Positions 1 through 8,746 of a stretch of DNA of 25,942 nt are shown here, one piece after another. The DNA is taken from positions 1 through 25,942 of the forward strand of contig JAQBPL010000014.1 of NCBI GenBank assembly GCA_028287545.1, written 5' to 3'. The position numbers were made by a program, and so were the translations under genes. This DNA comes from Vulcanimicrobiota bacterium (lineage in GTDB: Bacteria > Eremiobacterota > Eremiobacteria > Baltobacterales > Baltobacteraceae). Under the pieces are notes generated by a model. That model saw only the letters and a program-made list of their open reading frames with translations. It was not told where the DNA came from and did no database searches. Each line of letters starts with the position of its first letter. Positions within the stretch are counted from its first letter, which is position 1.

Positions 1-884
1 GCGACGTGGACGAAGGTCGATCTCCCGAGGATGCCCAGAGCCGGCGACCAGAAACGGAACGTTTCGAGCCCACAGCCCAGGCCGTGAAAGCGGCGCTCGA
101 GATCGCCCAGCGCAAAAATTCGATACGCGAGGATTCCGCCGGCGCGAATCGGATCGCCGTGGTAGACGGGCTCCCCGTGAAAGCGAATTGATCCATCGGC
201 CAACCGCTCCGCAAGAATCGTGTCGCGGTCGCCGTAGGCATCGAGAGGGACGGTGAAAACGTATTTGCCGCCGCGCCGCAAGACGCGGACGATCTCGCGC
301 TCGGCACGCTCTGCGTCCGGGACGTGCTCCAGCACCTCCGAGGTCATCACGATATCGAACGACGCATCCGAAAAGGAAAGCGACTGCAGGTCTTCGTGCC
401 GCACGCCGTTGACGAGATCGCCGGATCGGTGTTCGTCTCCGAAATATTCTGAACCGACCAGCAAGTCGGGTTCGACGTGTGCGGCGAGCGCCTTGTATAA
501 CGGCGTCGTCGTCTCGGCGAGGTAGGTGCGCAATCCGCGCTGGTTGATCGCCGCTCCGATGGTGGGCATGGCCCACCCCGGCGTACCGAACAGCGAGAGC
601 GAGAGCGTGCATGCCACGCCGCGGTGTCGCGCGATCGACCCGAAGTCGGGCGCCATCAGATCTTCGCGAAAGCCGCTGTTGTGTACGGTGAACTCGGTCG
701 ACCGGGCCGTGACGTTATCGAAGCCGCGATACGTGCCGGCCGCGATCGCGGCGGCGCAGAGCGCCTGATCGCGGTCCGAGAGAAATCCTCCAGCGGGCGC
801 GGAGCGGTCGAACCGTTCGCAAACGATCTCGAGGTCGTCCGGGAACGCGGCGTTTGACGAGCCGGCGATGAAGGGAGTGATCAC
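1..884 (-). CDS. SAM-dependent methyltransferase, class I type-11-like (3' end outside window)
   Basis: The frame stays open to the left edge, so about 294 residues are seen and the C-terminus is missing. The GTG start at 884 overlaps the stop of the WcbI-like gene by 4 bp (GTGA), which suggests translational coupling. The core methyltransferase region shows a weak motif-I-like stretch LLVGSEYFGDEH (residues ~141-152), then NGVRHEDLQSLSF (159-171), SFDIVMTSEVLEHVPD (~175-190), and RVLRRGGKYVFTVP. These are typical of type-11 methyltransferases. About 130 residues precede the core and contain NSGFREDLMAP and RHRGVAC; I cannot name that N-terminal region. As the last visible gene of the FkbH/WcbI operon it probably methylates a sugar or an acyl decoration. 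The family is well supported; the substrate is unknown. Confidence 0.85.
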   Translation of the reverse strand, partial: MITPFIAGSSNAAFPDDLEIVCERFDRSAPAGGFLSDRDQALCAAAIAAGTYRGFDNVTARSTEFTVHNSGFREDLMAPDFGSIARHRGVACTLSLSLFGTPGWAMPTIGAAINQRGLRTYLAETTTPLYKALAAHVEPDLLVGSEYFGDEHRSGDLVNGVRHEDLQSLSFSDASFDIVMTSEVLEHVPDAERAEREIVRVLRRGGKYVFTVPLDAYGDRDTILAERLADGSIRFHGEPVYHGDPIRAGGILAYRIFALGDLERRFHGLGCGLETFRFWSPALGILGRSTFVHV

Positions 885-1747
885 CAGCTCCGATCGAATG
901 TGACGTAGCGCGTGATGTATTCGCGGAACGTCCACTCCTGGTCGAACCAGCGGTAGCGCGTTTCGTCGTCGCAGAACGCGATGCCGAGCCGGCGAACAAC
1001 TTCGGGGTGGATCGGAAGCTGCTCGAAACCGATCCCCGGGTACTGTTCCGCGGCCGCAGCCATCTCGCGTTCGATCTGGGGCGTCAGCGGCCCGAGAACC
1101 TCTTCGCTCTTCAAAAAGAGACGCCGCGTCAATTCGAGGCCCAGTGCGCTCGACGTGTGACCCCACGTCCAGAACATGTGCTCGGTCAACAAGTGTTCGG
1201 AAATATAGTCGTCGATCGTCACATCGGAAGCGGCGTCGCGCCGCTCGCCGAGTACGCGATCGCGGTGGACCAGTTCGACGACGTCCGGCATCTTTTCCAG
1301 CGACCGTTTCATGTAGGCATCGAAGACCTCGTCGGCGGGGAGATCGAGCTTTGCGATCTCCAATCCGATGCGGTCACCCCATGGATAGCGCCCCCACGGG
1401 TAACCCGGCTCGGGGGCATTTCTCGACTCAGCCCACGCAAACGGCCAAAGACCCATCGCGTTCAGCGGCGGGTAGACCAGCACCGGGCACGCGGCGGGAA
1501 TGCGCCGGCGCAGCTCCTCGCGGACCGGCACGACGTTGCGCTCATCGTATTGTTCCCACACGAGCACGGCATCGTCGGCTTCGGGCGGGACCGGCTCCGC
1601 CTCACCGCCCGGCGCCGCATGGTTCATCACGGTGACGAATTCGAATCGGGCGGCTATGCTCGGGCTCCGGTTCAGCAGCAGCGAAAGCAGCGGAGCCTGA
1701 CAGTTCCCGTAAATGAGGACCTTTTTGCGGGGCGGCATCGTCAACAT
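881..1747 (-). CDS. WcbI-like polysaccharide biosynthesis protein (putative acyl/acetyltransferase)
   Basis: 288 residues. The N-terminus MLTMPPRKKVLIYGNCQ carries the GNCQ signature (residues 14-17) of the WcbI family. Later segments YPPLNAMGLWPFAW and TEHMFWTWGHTS resemble the conserved WPF and T..HP-type motifs. Burkholderia WcbI acts in capsule biosynthesis and is reported to bind coenzyme A like an acyltransferase; that is family knowledge. I chose the ATG at 1747, which overlaps the stop of the upstream FkbH-like gene by 7 bp. The ATG at 1738 (MPPRKK) is an equally possible start, and neither has a strong ribosome site. A longer in-frame extension to 1816 would run far into the upstream gene and is not favoured. 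Directly after FkbH and ACP, it is a candidate for moving an ACP- or CoA-bound acyl group to a glycan. Confidence 0.8.
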   Translation of the reverse strand: MLTMPPRKKVLIYGNCQAPLLSLLLNRSPSIAARFEFVTVMNHAAPGGEAEPVPPEADDAVLVWEQYDERNVVPVREELRRRIPAACPVLVYPPLNAMGLWPFAWAESRNAPEPGYPWGRYPWGDRIGLEIAKLDLPADEVFDAYMKRSLEKMPDVVELVHRDRVLGERRDAASDVTIDDYISEHLLTEHMFWTWGHTSSALGLELTRRLFLKSEEVLGPLTPQIEREMAAAAEQYPGIGFEQLPIHPEVVRRLGIAFCDDETRYRWFDQEWTFREYITRYVTFDRSW

Positions 1748-3558
1748 CCGTTCGTGCACTCGATGTAGCTTTCGAGCACCGGCACGCCGCTTCCCGGCCG
1801 AACGTCGAGCTCCCACGTGCCCGCGCGGTGATCGCTCGGCGCGAATCCGAACTTCGCGTAGACTCCCGCCGCAAGCCCGTTTTTCTCCGTCGGAACGAAC
1901 TCACCGACGATCGTCGGCAGTCCCTCCGATCGAGCGGCCTCCACGAGACGCCGCATGATGAACTCTTCCACGGTTCGCGAGAAAACGCGGCAGCTCATCA
2001 GCCAGCTGTCGATACGCAGCGCCGAATCCTCTCGGAATACGATGACCGACGAGACCAACCCGTGATCGCCGTGCCGGTCGCGCAGGGTGAAGGCGAACAG
2101 CCTCACGTCCGGTCTGCGCGCGAAGTCGCGAATCTTCTCTTCGTCGTATCGGCGCGTGGTCACATTGAACTGGTTCGTCTTCTGCTCGAGCTGCGCGATG
2201 CGCGCGAGGTCGTCCTCGCGTGCTTCATAGAGGCTGCCGACCATTTGGAGCCCGGCGAGGTAACTGCCGAGATCCGTAGCGCGCTCCCGTTCCTGCTCCG
2301 CACGTCCGCGTGCAGCATAGGCGTCGCTCCGGCGAAGATCCTCGCCGGTGTAGGCCGGAAGATCGAACCAGTGACCTGCTTCGAGCCGGTCGACGAACGT
2401 CGTCGGATCGTCTCCGAGCTCGACGACCGCGACGGCGGGCAGCTCTTGCCGAACCAGGTCGCACTCGGCCGGATTGTCGTCGACGAACACGAATGAATCG
2501 AGACCCAGGTTCAATTGCGCGGCGATTCGCCGCAGACCGGACGCCTTGTCGTTCCAGGAACATTCGAAGGCCGCGAAGTGCTCAACCGCTAGGGCGCTGT
2601 GCGCGTGAGCGAACCCGCCGGCGGCGATCGCCGGATCGTTCTTGCTGCACACGGCGAGGACGACGCCGCGCTCGCCGAGCGCTTTGACGTACGCGCCCCA
2701 TTGCCGGAACGCTTCACCGGTCGGCGTCCCAGGGCCGAGCTTGATGTTCTCGACCCCGTCGTCGCCGATGACGCCGCCCCACAGCGTGTTGTCGAGATCG
2801 ACGACCAGGACTTTTTTCGTGCGCGCGTTGGCTGCACGCCAGGCTGCAGCGAAGAACTCCATGTACGCGGGAAGAAACTGCGGGTCGAACGGAAGCTTGC
2901 CGTTGAAGTAGAAACGATCCGGCGACCATCGGCTCGAGCCGACCGCGTTCGCCAGCCGATCGGTTTCGATCCAGTGCACGAGCCCGCGGCCCCGCTCGAA
3001 GAGCGCCGCAGTGATCTTTGCGACTTGTTCGATCTCGCCGGACGGGCACGTTCGCTCCGCGACGCCGCGATACGAAAACGACGGCGGCACGATCACGTGC
3101 TGCAGGATCGTGCAGCCGGCGTCCTTCAGCACGCTCCACAGGTTCGCGAACAGCTCGACCCTATCGGCGATTGCCGCGTCGACCTCAGTCACGGTTGCGG
3201 CGATCGGAAGCTGCGTCACGGCGTCTCGCCAGTCGAGCGCGATCACGACGACGTCCGGGTGGAACGTGTGCAGTCCGGAGGTCGGATCGAGGACCTCCTG
3301 AACGTAGGCTCCGTAGAGGGCGTTGTAGACCTGCGGCAGCACGCCTTCGCGAAAGACGCCGCACGCCACCGCCTTGGCGATGAAGTCGGTCGTCAGGCTG
3401 CCGATAACGGCGACGCGCTGAACCGGCCCGTCCCACGCGTCGGCGGACTCCATTTTCGAGAGTCGCTGCGCTGCGTTGAACAGTTGCGGAAGCGTCGGCG
3501 AGGCGCTGCGCAGGGCGGCTTGCAGGTCGGCCAAAGTCGACCCTTCAGCCCGAACCAC
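1741..3558 (-). CDS. FkbH-like protein (HAD domain plus GNAT acyltransferase domain)
   Basis: 605 residues, normal for the FkbH family. Residues ~1-240 form an SGNH-like N-terminal region (VAVIGSLTTDF near 49-59). A HAD domain follows, with KKVLVVDLDNTLWGGVIGDD at ~248-267; the DxDxT nucleophile motif D254/D256/T258 is intact. A C-terminal GNAT-type region (~430-605) contains LEQKTNQFNVTTRRY and EFVPTEKNGLAAGVYAKFGF. FkbH proteins are known to make glyceryl-ACP from 1,3-bisphosphoglycerate for polyketide extender units, and homologues also sit in polysaccharide loci. The GTG start lies one base after the stop of the ACP gene, so the two are almost certainly co-translated. No ketosynthase or polyketide module is present, so a glycan decoration is more likely than a polyketide. 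Family assignment is firm; the exact acyl product is inferred. Confidence 0.92.
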   Translation of the reverse strand: MVRAEGSTLADLQAALRSASPTLPQLFNAAQRLSKMESADAWDGPVQRVAVIGSLTTDFIAKAVACGVFREGVLPQVYNALYGAYVQEVLDPTSGLHTFHPDVVVIALDWRDAVTQLPIAATVTEVDAAIADRVELFANLWSVLKDAGCTILQHVIVPPSFSYRGVAERTCPSGEIEQVAKITAALFERGRGLVHWIETDRLANAVGSSRWSPDRFYFNGKLPFDPQFLPAYMEFFAAAWRAANARTKKVLVVDLDNTLWGGVIGDDGVENIKLGPGTPTGEAFRQWGAYVKALGERGVVLAVCSKNDPAIAAGGFAHAHSALAVEHFAAFECSWNDKASGLRRIAAQLNLGLDSFVFVDDNPAECDLVRQELPAVAVVELGDDPTTFVDRLEAGHWFDLPAYTGEDLRRSDAYAARGRAEQERERATDLGSYLAGLQMVGSLYEAREDDLARIAQLEQKTNQFNVTTRRYDEEKIRDFARRPDVRLFAFTLRDRHGDHGLVSSVIVFREDSALRIDSWLMSCRVFSRTVEEFIMRRLVEAARSEGLPTIVGEFVPTEKNGLAAGVYAKFGFAPSDHRAGTWELDVRPGSGVPVLESYIECTNGC

Positions 3559-3559
3559 G

Positions 3560-3796
3560 TCAGGCGCCTTCGACGCGGTGCCGAGCCAAGATCGTGCGGA
3601 TCTTCCCGACCGATTGCAGCCCGGCCAGCTCGTCGTTGCTCAGCGTAAACCCGTATTCGGACTCGAGCATCGTCGCGAGCATGATCTGCCGCATACTGTC
3701 CCATTTCCCCAACGTCTCGTTGTCCGAATTCTCGGTAACTTCGGAGGCGTCGACTTCCATGACGGAAGCAATCAATTCGAGCAGAGGGACTGGCAT
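3560..3796 (-). CDS. Acyl carrier protein
   Basis: 78 residues, the usual size for a free-standing ACP. The motif GKWDSMRQI provides Ser34 after Asp33, the expected 4'-phosphopantetheine attachment site. The protein is acidic in its first half and has the predicted helical pattern of the family (PLLELIASVMEVDASEV at the start). It ends one base before the FkbH-like start, so it is the natural partner of that enzyme and would carry the glyceryl or related acyl thioester. The ATG start at 3796 has only a distant GAGG upstream. A 42-bp gap separates it from the preceding membrane-protein gene on the same strand. A matching phosphopantetheinyl transferase is not in this window. Confidence 0.92.
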   Translation of the reverse strand: MPVPLLELIASVMEVDASEVTENSDNETLGKWDSMRQIMLATMLESEYGFTLSNDELAGLQSVGKIRTILARHRVEGA

Positions 3797-3838
3797 CGTC
3801 GAGTAGGGCCTCGATAAGTTAAACGGATACGAAGCCGG

Positions 3839-5764
3839 TCAGTTCTTAATTTCCAGAAGGAAGCCCTTCGGGTCGTTCAAGATCGTGCGGAAGCCGAGCG
3901 CGGCGAGACCCCGTACGAGCGCTGCGTCCTGACCCGAATCGAGCACCGGCATACCTCGATTGAGGATCACGGCCGCAATGTTGAAGTGACGAACGTAATC
4001 GGCGAGCCGGTCATTGTCTAGTGCCGTCTGCAAGTCTGCGAATCGACCAGGGCCGAACCAATCGCCGACCGTTTCGATACCGGCCAGCCGAAAATAATAC
4101 TCGGTTTCCACGCGAACCAAAAGCACGCGCGGGGTCGGCTGATGGGAAAATCGCCGCGAGCCGATCACCCTTTCCGTCTCGAGGTATCCTGCGAGATCCC
4201 GCTCGAGGAAAGTGTTGTCGCTCACGTAGCGAGCTTCAAAGCCGCGGTAGCGGGCTTGCCAGTGATAGTCGTAAAACGGCCACGAGCCCGGCGACGGAAT
4301 GACGGTGACGATCGCCAAAACGGTGCGAATCGCGGCGCCGGCCGCGGCGTTGGGGATCCACAGCAGGAGCGCTCCGATCGATGCCGCCAGCGCCGGTTCG
4401 ACGATCAGCATGTACCGCAGCAAATACGTCGTCATGATGCAGTAGACTAACGAATAGGCGGTCGTGACGCAGAGCATCAGCAGCGCGCGCTCGCGTCCTC
4501 CGCGGGCGCCGAACAGCATCCCGGCGGCAATGACGACGAGCGGCACGTACAGGAACAGGTTGAGCGCCGCGGTCCCATACTCTCGCAGGTAACCCGGATC
4601 GACCCAAGACCGATACGGCAGCACGGCCAGCGTGTGCAGGCTTTTGTCGGTCTTGAGATCGGCCAGGATCAACGCGGTATCGTCACTGCTTTTCGTCGCC
4701 TCAGGGCGGTGCAGCAGATGACTGACGACCGGCGGGATCGGGTCGTGATCCAACGCGACGTTGCGAACGTACCAGGGAGAACCGGCGAGAAGAAGCACCG
4801 CGCACGCGATCGCTCCCGCGCGCCGCGTACCTCCGAGCCATGCCACGAGCACCCACACCGTGGCCGCGAGGAGCGGGAAAAATGCGATGAGCGTCACCTT
4901 CATCCCGATAAGGAAGGCTCCGCAACACACTGCCGACCACCTCAGGTCGATACGTTTGGTGAAGGCCGCGACGGCGCACAAGGCGGGAATCAGCGCGAAC
5001 ATCTCGACCTGCACGTCCGTCATGCCGGTGTCGGTCCACCGCAGGAAGACCGGTGAGACGACGATGGTAAGGGGCAGGAGAAAGGCCACGACCAACCGCG
5101 ACGCGCGCCCGAAGCGCGTCGCCGCGCGAGGAAAGCAGTCCTCGACGAGACCGATCGCGGCTTTCGTCGCGAGGACCGCCAGCGCGCCGCACAGCCACGT
5201 GGCGAAGTGGACATACGCCGCGGCATGCACGACGTCGAACAACGCAAAGATCATGTGGAAGTTGTTCGCGTAGTACGGTTCCCGCAGGAACATGTCGGTG
5301 AAGATGCGTCCGTGGTACGCCCATTCCGCGGCGTACGCCAAATGATAACGGACGCTGTCCGAGTCGATGTCCGGAAAAGCCGCGGGGACGATCGTCGCGA
5401 GCCCGACATAATAGAGCGCGAGGTTCGCGGGGCCGAAGGCCAGTCCGACCCGGGCCGCCTGAGCCCGCCAAAAGGCGCGCGTGAGCGCCGCCGGGCCGTG
5501 AACGACCCTGCCCCAAACGACGAACGCCGCGAGCAGCGCGATGAGACCCCAACCGGTCAGGAACCCCACCATGCCGAGGACGAACGCACCGAAACCCCAC
5601 AGCGCGATTCCTGTCGCGCTGCGCACGACGAACTCGGCCAATGCGCTCGACCGCGTGTTGGGCTGAGCTAACCGCGCATCGAGCAGCGTACCGGTAAGGT
5701 ATGCGAGGATCCACACGACGTGGATCAAGACCAGCCCGACGAGGAGATGAAGTTGAGCGTTCAA
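3839..5764 (-). CDS. Polytopic membrane protein, GT-C-type glycosyltransferase-like
   Basis: 641 residues with roughly ten or more hydrophobic segments across residues 1-500, then a more soluble C-terminal part. The first large loop after the N-terminal helices has AFPDIDSDSVRYHLAYAAEW (~129-148). Its acidic cluster followed by YH resembles the catalytic first-loop motif of GT-C / PMT-like enzymes that use polyprenyl-phosphate sugars. The C-terminal soluble part contains RVLLVRVETEYYFRLAGIETVGDW-type sequence also common in this superfamily. The start is the TTG at 5764: an in-frame TAG lies just upstream, and AGGAGG lies only 3 nt away, an unusually tight spacing. It heads the minus-strand operon and is divergent from the next block. 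Likely role: transfer of a lipid-linked sugar at the outer face of the membrane. The enzyme class is an inference from topology and motif. Confidence 0.7.
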   Translation of the reverse strand: MNAQLHLLVGLVLIHVVWILAYLTGTLLDARLAQPNTRSSALAEFVVRSATGIALWGFGAFVLGMVGFLTGWGLIALLAAFVVWGRVVHGPAALTRAFWRAQAARVGLAFGPANLALYYVGLATIVPAAFPDIDSDSVRYHLAYAAEWAYHGRIFTDMFLREPYYANNFHMIFALFDVVHAAAYVHFATWLCGALAVLATKAAIGLVEDCFPRAATRFGRASRLVVAFLLPLTIVVSPVFLRWTDTGMTDVQVEMFALIPALCAVAAFTKRIDLRWSAVCCGAFLIGMKVTLIAFFPLLAATVWVLVAWLGGTRRAGAIACAVLLLAGSPWYVRNVALDHDPIPPVVSHLLHRPEATKSSDDTALILADLKTDKSLHTLAVLPYRSWVDPGYLREYGTAALNLFLYVPLVVIAAGMLFGARGGRERALLMLCVTTAYSLVYCIMTTYLLRYMLIVEPALAASIGALLLWIPNAAAGAAIRTVLAIVTVIPSPGSWPFYDYHWQARYRGFEARYVSDNTFLERDLAGYLETERVIGSRRFSHQPTPRVLLVRVETEYYFRLAGIETVGDWFGPGRFADLQTALDNDRLADYVRHFNIAAVILNRGMPVLDSGQDAALVRGLAALGFRTILNDPKGFLLEIKN

Positions 5765-5854
5765 TCTCCTCCTATGCTACGTCGAGGACGTGATCATAAG
5801 CCTGCCGCGGCGCGGGAGGAGCCGTTTGGCGGCGTGGGCAACGCAGGGGCCGGG
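5765..5854. promoter_or_regulatory. Divergent intergenic region between two membrane-protein operons
   Basis: 90 bp separate the TTG start of the GT-C-like gene from the ATG of the plus-strand gene, so promoters for both directions should lie here or just inside the genes. On the minus strand a TATGAT hexamer (5798 down to 5793) is a reasonable -10 box about 20-30 nt before the TTG. I see no good -35 match at the right distance. A strong AGGAGG (minus strand) precedes the TTG. No clear plus-strand promoter is visible. Confidence 0.35.
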
Positions 5855-7576
5855 ATGGAAACCCGATCCCGCGTGCTCGCGTCGTGGAGGTTCAACCTCC
5901 GCGGGCAATTCGGTGCCGTCGCGGTCTGTTTGGTCCTCGCCGCGCTGGTGTGGTTTGCCGCGGTCGGGACGACGAACGCCGCTCGAGTTGACGACCTCGT
6001 CCGAATGATCGAGCTGGGCCGACCGCACAGCGTGCTGTCGTTCGTCGAACGTTGGTGGCTCGGGACCTCCGACGCGGGGTGGGTGAGCCTCGCGATCGCG
6101 GCGCTCCAAATATGCTGCATCGTCCTCTGCGCAGGCTTCGCTTGGGCGCTCACGCGATCGGTCGCGCTCGGTGCAGCCGTCGGCGCTCTGGCCTTGGTGT
6201 CGCCGTTCCCGGAACAGTGGCTCGGAACGCCGTCCGGGCTTGCCGACGGCGTCACGGTGACCGCTCTGCTCGTCGTTTTCGGGACGTTGCTTCTCGGCGG
6301 TGATTCACGATTGCGTAACGCCGCCGCGTTCGCTGCCGTGCTGGTATCGGGCTGGCCGCTTGCGCCGCTGGCTGCCGTCGCGATCGTGCTGCGCAATTCT
6401 GCCGGGTGGTGGCTCGTGGTCGCCGGCGTTTCCGCGCTTGGCGTCCGCGCCGCCCTGGGGTATCCCCTGTGGGCCCTCGGGGGGCATGCGACGCTATTCG
6501 GACCCTACGTGGTCGTCGCATTGCGCGGGTTGGTACTATGCGCCGCCGCGATTCCGGCAATCATCTACGCGGTGAGGGGCCCTGCCGCGAGGTGGATCCG
6601 AAGGGGGACGCGAGCGCAGCGCGCGTTGCTCCTTGCTGCGCTGGTGCTCGTGCTGACCGCCGGCTTTCTGGCATCTGCGCCGGCTGCTTGCTTCTGCGCG
6701 GAAGCGGGCATCTTGCTCGTCGCTATGAGCGTCGCCGCACCACGTGCCGGCATCGCCTCAGTCCGAAATGCATGCCTCGTCGTCTCGGCGGTTTTCGTCG
6801 TTGTCAGCGTCACCGTACGCATGCAGCCTGCTGCGGCGGATAACTCCCCGAGCGTCGCGCAGGATCGCGCGACGCTGCGTGCGATCGCGGGTGCCCCGGC
6901 GATCGTATTGGTCGATCACGGCGATACGCTGTATCGAGCGAGATATTCGAAAGACGTCTTGGCGTTCTTGGCGGGCCACGCGCTGGACGTGCGATACGAG
7001 AAGCAGCCGCCGTCCGTCGTCGCGGGCCCCGTGATCGAAGCCGGACCGAGCGGTCTTCAGCGAATCGACGAGAGCTTACGTGCCATGCTCGCATTCGAAG
7101 GCTCGCGCGCGCACGTCGTCGACGACATCGCCGCGCGCAGCCGGGACGGACGGATCAACGACCGTACCCCGCAGGGGACCCCGAGCGGTCTCGGTGTCGT
7201 TCCGTCGATGACGCTTCCCGGGCCCCACGGTGCGATTGGCTCGATCGTGGTCTTGTCCACGTTCACCTATACCTTCGACCGGGTCCGCGTTCGGCCGGGC
7301 CAACGCCTCGTCTATCTCGTCGCGAAGGCGCTGCCGACCGGCACCGCTGCCGGGGCGACGGTGACGATCGACGTTCCCGGCCGGTCGCCTCTCACCGTGC
7401 AAGACGAGGTCGCGCCGGCACCGCCCTGGGGCTCCCTGCGTTGGGAGTATCGCTCCGTCGTGCTGCCCGTCGCGGCGCCGTCCTTCGTGAACATCCGGTT
7501 CGCCGCGTCGTCGCCGTCGGGACGCAATATCGGCGACTGGGTTGCCTACGGCGCGCCCGCGATCGTGGGAGAATAA
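5855..7576 (+). CDS. Polytopic membrane protein with C-terminal beta-sandwich-like domain, unknown function
   Basis: 573 residues from the ATG at 5855, chosen because AGGGG lies about 6 nt upstream and the first membrane helix begins ~18 residues later. The frame is open upstream as far as 5720, but that would overlap the divergent gene. About eight to nine hydrophobic helices fill residues ~18-330; a long soluble tail (~335-573) follows. The final ~120 residues (for example YTFDRVRVRPGQRLVYLVAKAL, then RWEYRSVVLPVAAPSFVNIRFAAS) alternate polar and hydrophobic residues, like a jelly-roll carbohydrate-binding or lectin-like fold. I do not recognise the family. Topology resembles the membrane half of GT-C enzymes or unknown envelope-polysaccharide proteins, but I see no clear catalytic acidic pair. 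It is first in a plus-strand polysaccharide operon. Confidence 0.7.
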   Translation: METRSRVLASWRFNLRGQFGAVAVCLVLAALVWFAAVGTTNAARVDDLVRMIELGRPHSVLSFVERWWLGTSDAGWVSLAIAALQICCIVLCAGFAWALTRSVALGAAVGALALVSPFPEQWLGTPSGLADGVTVTALLVVFGTLLLGGDSRLRNAAAFAAVLVSGWPLAPLAAVAIVLRNSAGWWLVVAGVSALGVRAALGYPLWALGGHATLFGPYVVVALRGLVLCAAAIPAIIYAVRGPAARWIRRGTRAQRALLLAALVLVLTAGFLASAPAACFCAEAGILLVAMSVAAPRAGIASVRNACLVVSAVFVVVSVTVRMQPAAADNSPSVAQDRATLRAIAGAPAIVLVDHGDTLYRARYSKDVLAFLAGHALDVRYEKQPPSVVAGPVIEAGPSGLQRIDESLRAMLAFEGSRAHVVDDIAARSRDGRINDRTPQGTPSGLGVVPSMTLPGPHGAIGSIVVLSTFTYTFDRVRVRPGQRLVYLVAKALPTGTAAGATVTIDVPGRSPLTVQDEVAPAPPWGSLRWEYRSVVLPVAAPSFVNIRFAASSPSGRNIGDWVAYGAPAIVGE

Positions 7577-7588
7577 TCCCGGAGGACG

Positions 7589-7608
7589 CGAAGCACGAGG
7601 ATGCTTCG
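7589..7608 (+). other. Small intercistronic stem-loop
   Basis: CGAAGCA and TGCTTCG form a perfect 7-bp stem around a 6-base loop, 13 bp after the stop of the membrane-protein gene and inside the 107-bp gap before the glycosyltransferase. There is no T-run after it, so it is not a convincing intrinsic terminator. It could be an mRNA-stability or processing element, or chance. Confidence 0.35.
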
Positions 7609-7683
7609 GGTCGGAGAGCGTCGTATTGGCTTCGTCGTGCCTGTGCGGTGTGAGCCACGTCCCGTGGTCGTGAAGACGTCCGT

Positions 7684-8718
7684 ATGATCGCGGGTTCGAT
7701 CGCCGTAGAAGCCGGCGATGCTCGGACGAGCCGGGGGATCGTCGCGGCGATCATCCCGACGTATCGCGCCTCGCGAACGATCCGCGGCGTTGTGGATCGG
7801 GCGCTGGCGGTCGCCGACGTCGTCATCGTCGTCGACGATGCCTGCCCCGAGAGCAGCGGAGAGATGGTCCGTGACCTCGACCCCCGCGTGCACGTGGTGC
7901 GTCATGACGGGAATCGAGGCGTGGGCGGAGCGACGAAGACGGGCATTCGGACGGCGCTCCAGCTCCACGCCGACTACATCGTCAAAATCGACGCCGACGA
8001 TCAGATGGACGCGTCCTATGTTCCGCACATGATCGACGTCCTCGAGCGGTATCCCGAAATTGATCTCGTCAAGGGGAACCGCTTCGCCGATCCCGCCACG
8101 CTGCAGACCATGCCGGCGGCGCGACTGGTCGGCAATGCCGGCCTGACGCTGCTCGTGAAGTTCAGCAGCGGCTACTGGACGATCGTGGACCCGACGAACG
8201 GATTCATCGCTCTTCGGGCGGACGCCGTGCGCCAGGTGAACTTCGATCGGCTCGCCGATCGATATTTCTTCGAGATCGATCTCTTGTGTCAATTCGGTCT
8301 GCGCAGACGGGTGATCGCCGAGCTCGAGATGCCGGCGCGCTACGGGGACGAAAGCAGTTCCCTTTCGATACCGCACGTGATGATGTCGTTCCCGATGAAG
8401 CTGGCTGCGCGGTTTGCGCGCCGCCTGCTGGTGAACTACCTCATCGTCGAGATCAACGTGGGCTCGCTGTGCGGCCTCATCGGGCTGCCGCTGCTCGCGG
8501 CGGCGATCGTGTTCGGAGGACACGAGTGGCTGATCGCTTCGGCGTCCGGGATCCCGCGTCCGACGGGGACCATCGTCCTCGCGCTGCTGCTGTTCATGAT
8601 CGGTTTTCAGTTGTCGCTCCAGGCACTGCTCTACGACGTACAGTTCTCGACGCGAACGGTCAAGCTCCGTCGCGAGCGCGCGCACTCCTCACCGCCGGGA
8701 GACGTGATGTTCCGATGA
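7684..8718 (+). CDS. Family 2 glycosyltransferase with C-terminal membrane segments
   Basis: 344 residues. The GT-A domain begins VAAIIPTYRASRTIRGVVDRA, followed by VVIVVDDACPE and the metal/nucleotide motif KIDADDQMD (~99-107). NRFADP and VDPTNGFIALRADAV follow, as in polyprenyl-phosphate hexose/mannose synthases of the DPM1/GtrB/ArnC type. Two hydrophobic helices near residues ~258-280 and ~285-315 form a membrane anchor, also typical of that group. It probably charges undecaprenyl phosphate with a sugar at the inner membrane, supplying donors for GT-C enzymes such as the one encoded at 3839-5764. The ATG at 7684 is the first start after an in-frame TGA at 7651. Its ribosome site is weak. 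Function class is secure, sugar unknown. Confidence 0.9.
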   Translation: MIAGSIAVEAGDARTSRGIVAAIIPTYRASRTIRGVVDRALAVADVVIVVDDACPESSGEMVRDLDPRVHVVRHDGNRGVGGATKTGIRTALQLHADYIVKIDADDQMDASYVPHMIDVLERYPEIDLVKGNRFADPATLQTMPAARLVGNAGLTLLVKFSSGYWTIVDPTNGFIALRADAVRQVNFDRLADRYFFEIDLLCQFGLRRRVIAELEMPARYGDESSSLSIPHVMMSFPMKLAARFARRLLVNYLIVEINVGSLCGLIGLPLLAAAIVFGGHEWLIASASGIPRPTGTIVLALLLFMIGFQLSLQALLYDVQFSTRTVKLRRERAHSSPPGDVMFR

Positions 8719-8746
8719 CCGGCATCAGGTCGCAGCGCATCGGCTC

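Noticed and set aside
2599..3648. A 349-codon open frame on the plus strand opposite the FkbH-like gene
   Set aside because: It is antisense to a well-supported gene, with Arg/Asp-rich low-complexity translation and no domain.
7589..7608. Stem-loop considered as an intrinsic terminator
   Set aside because: No T-run follows and the downstream gene belongs to the same block; kept only as a small structural feature.
7546..8685. A 379-codon open frame on the minus strand opposite the family-2 glycosyltransferase
   Set aside because: The opposite strand has an unmistakable GT2 signature; the minus product is charged low-complexity sequence.
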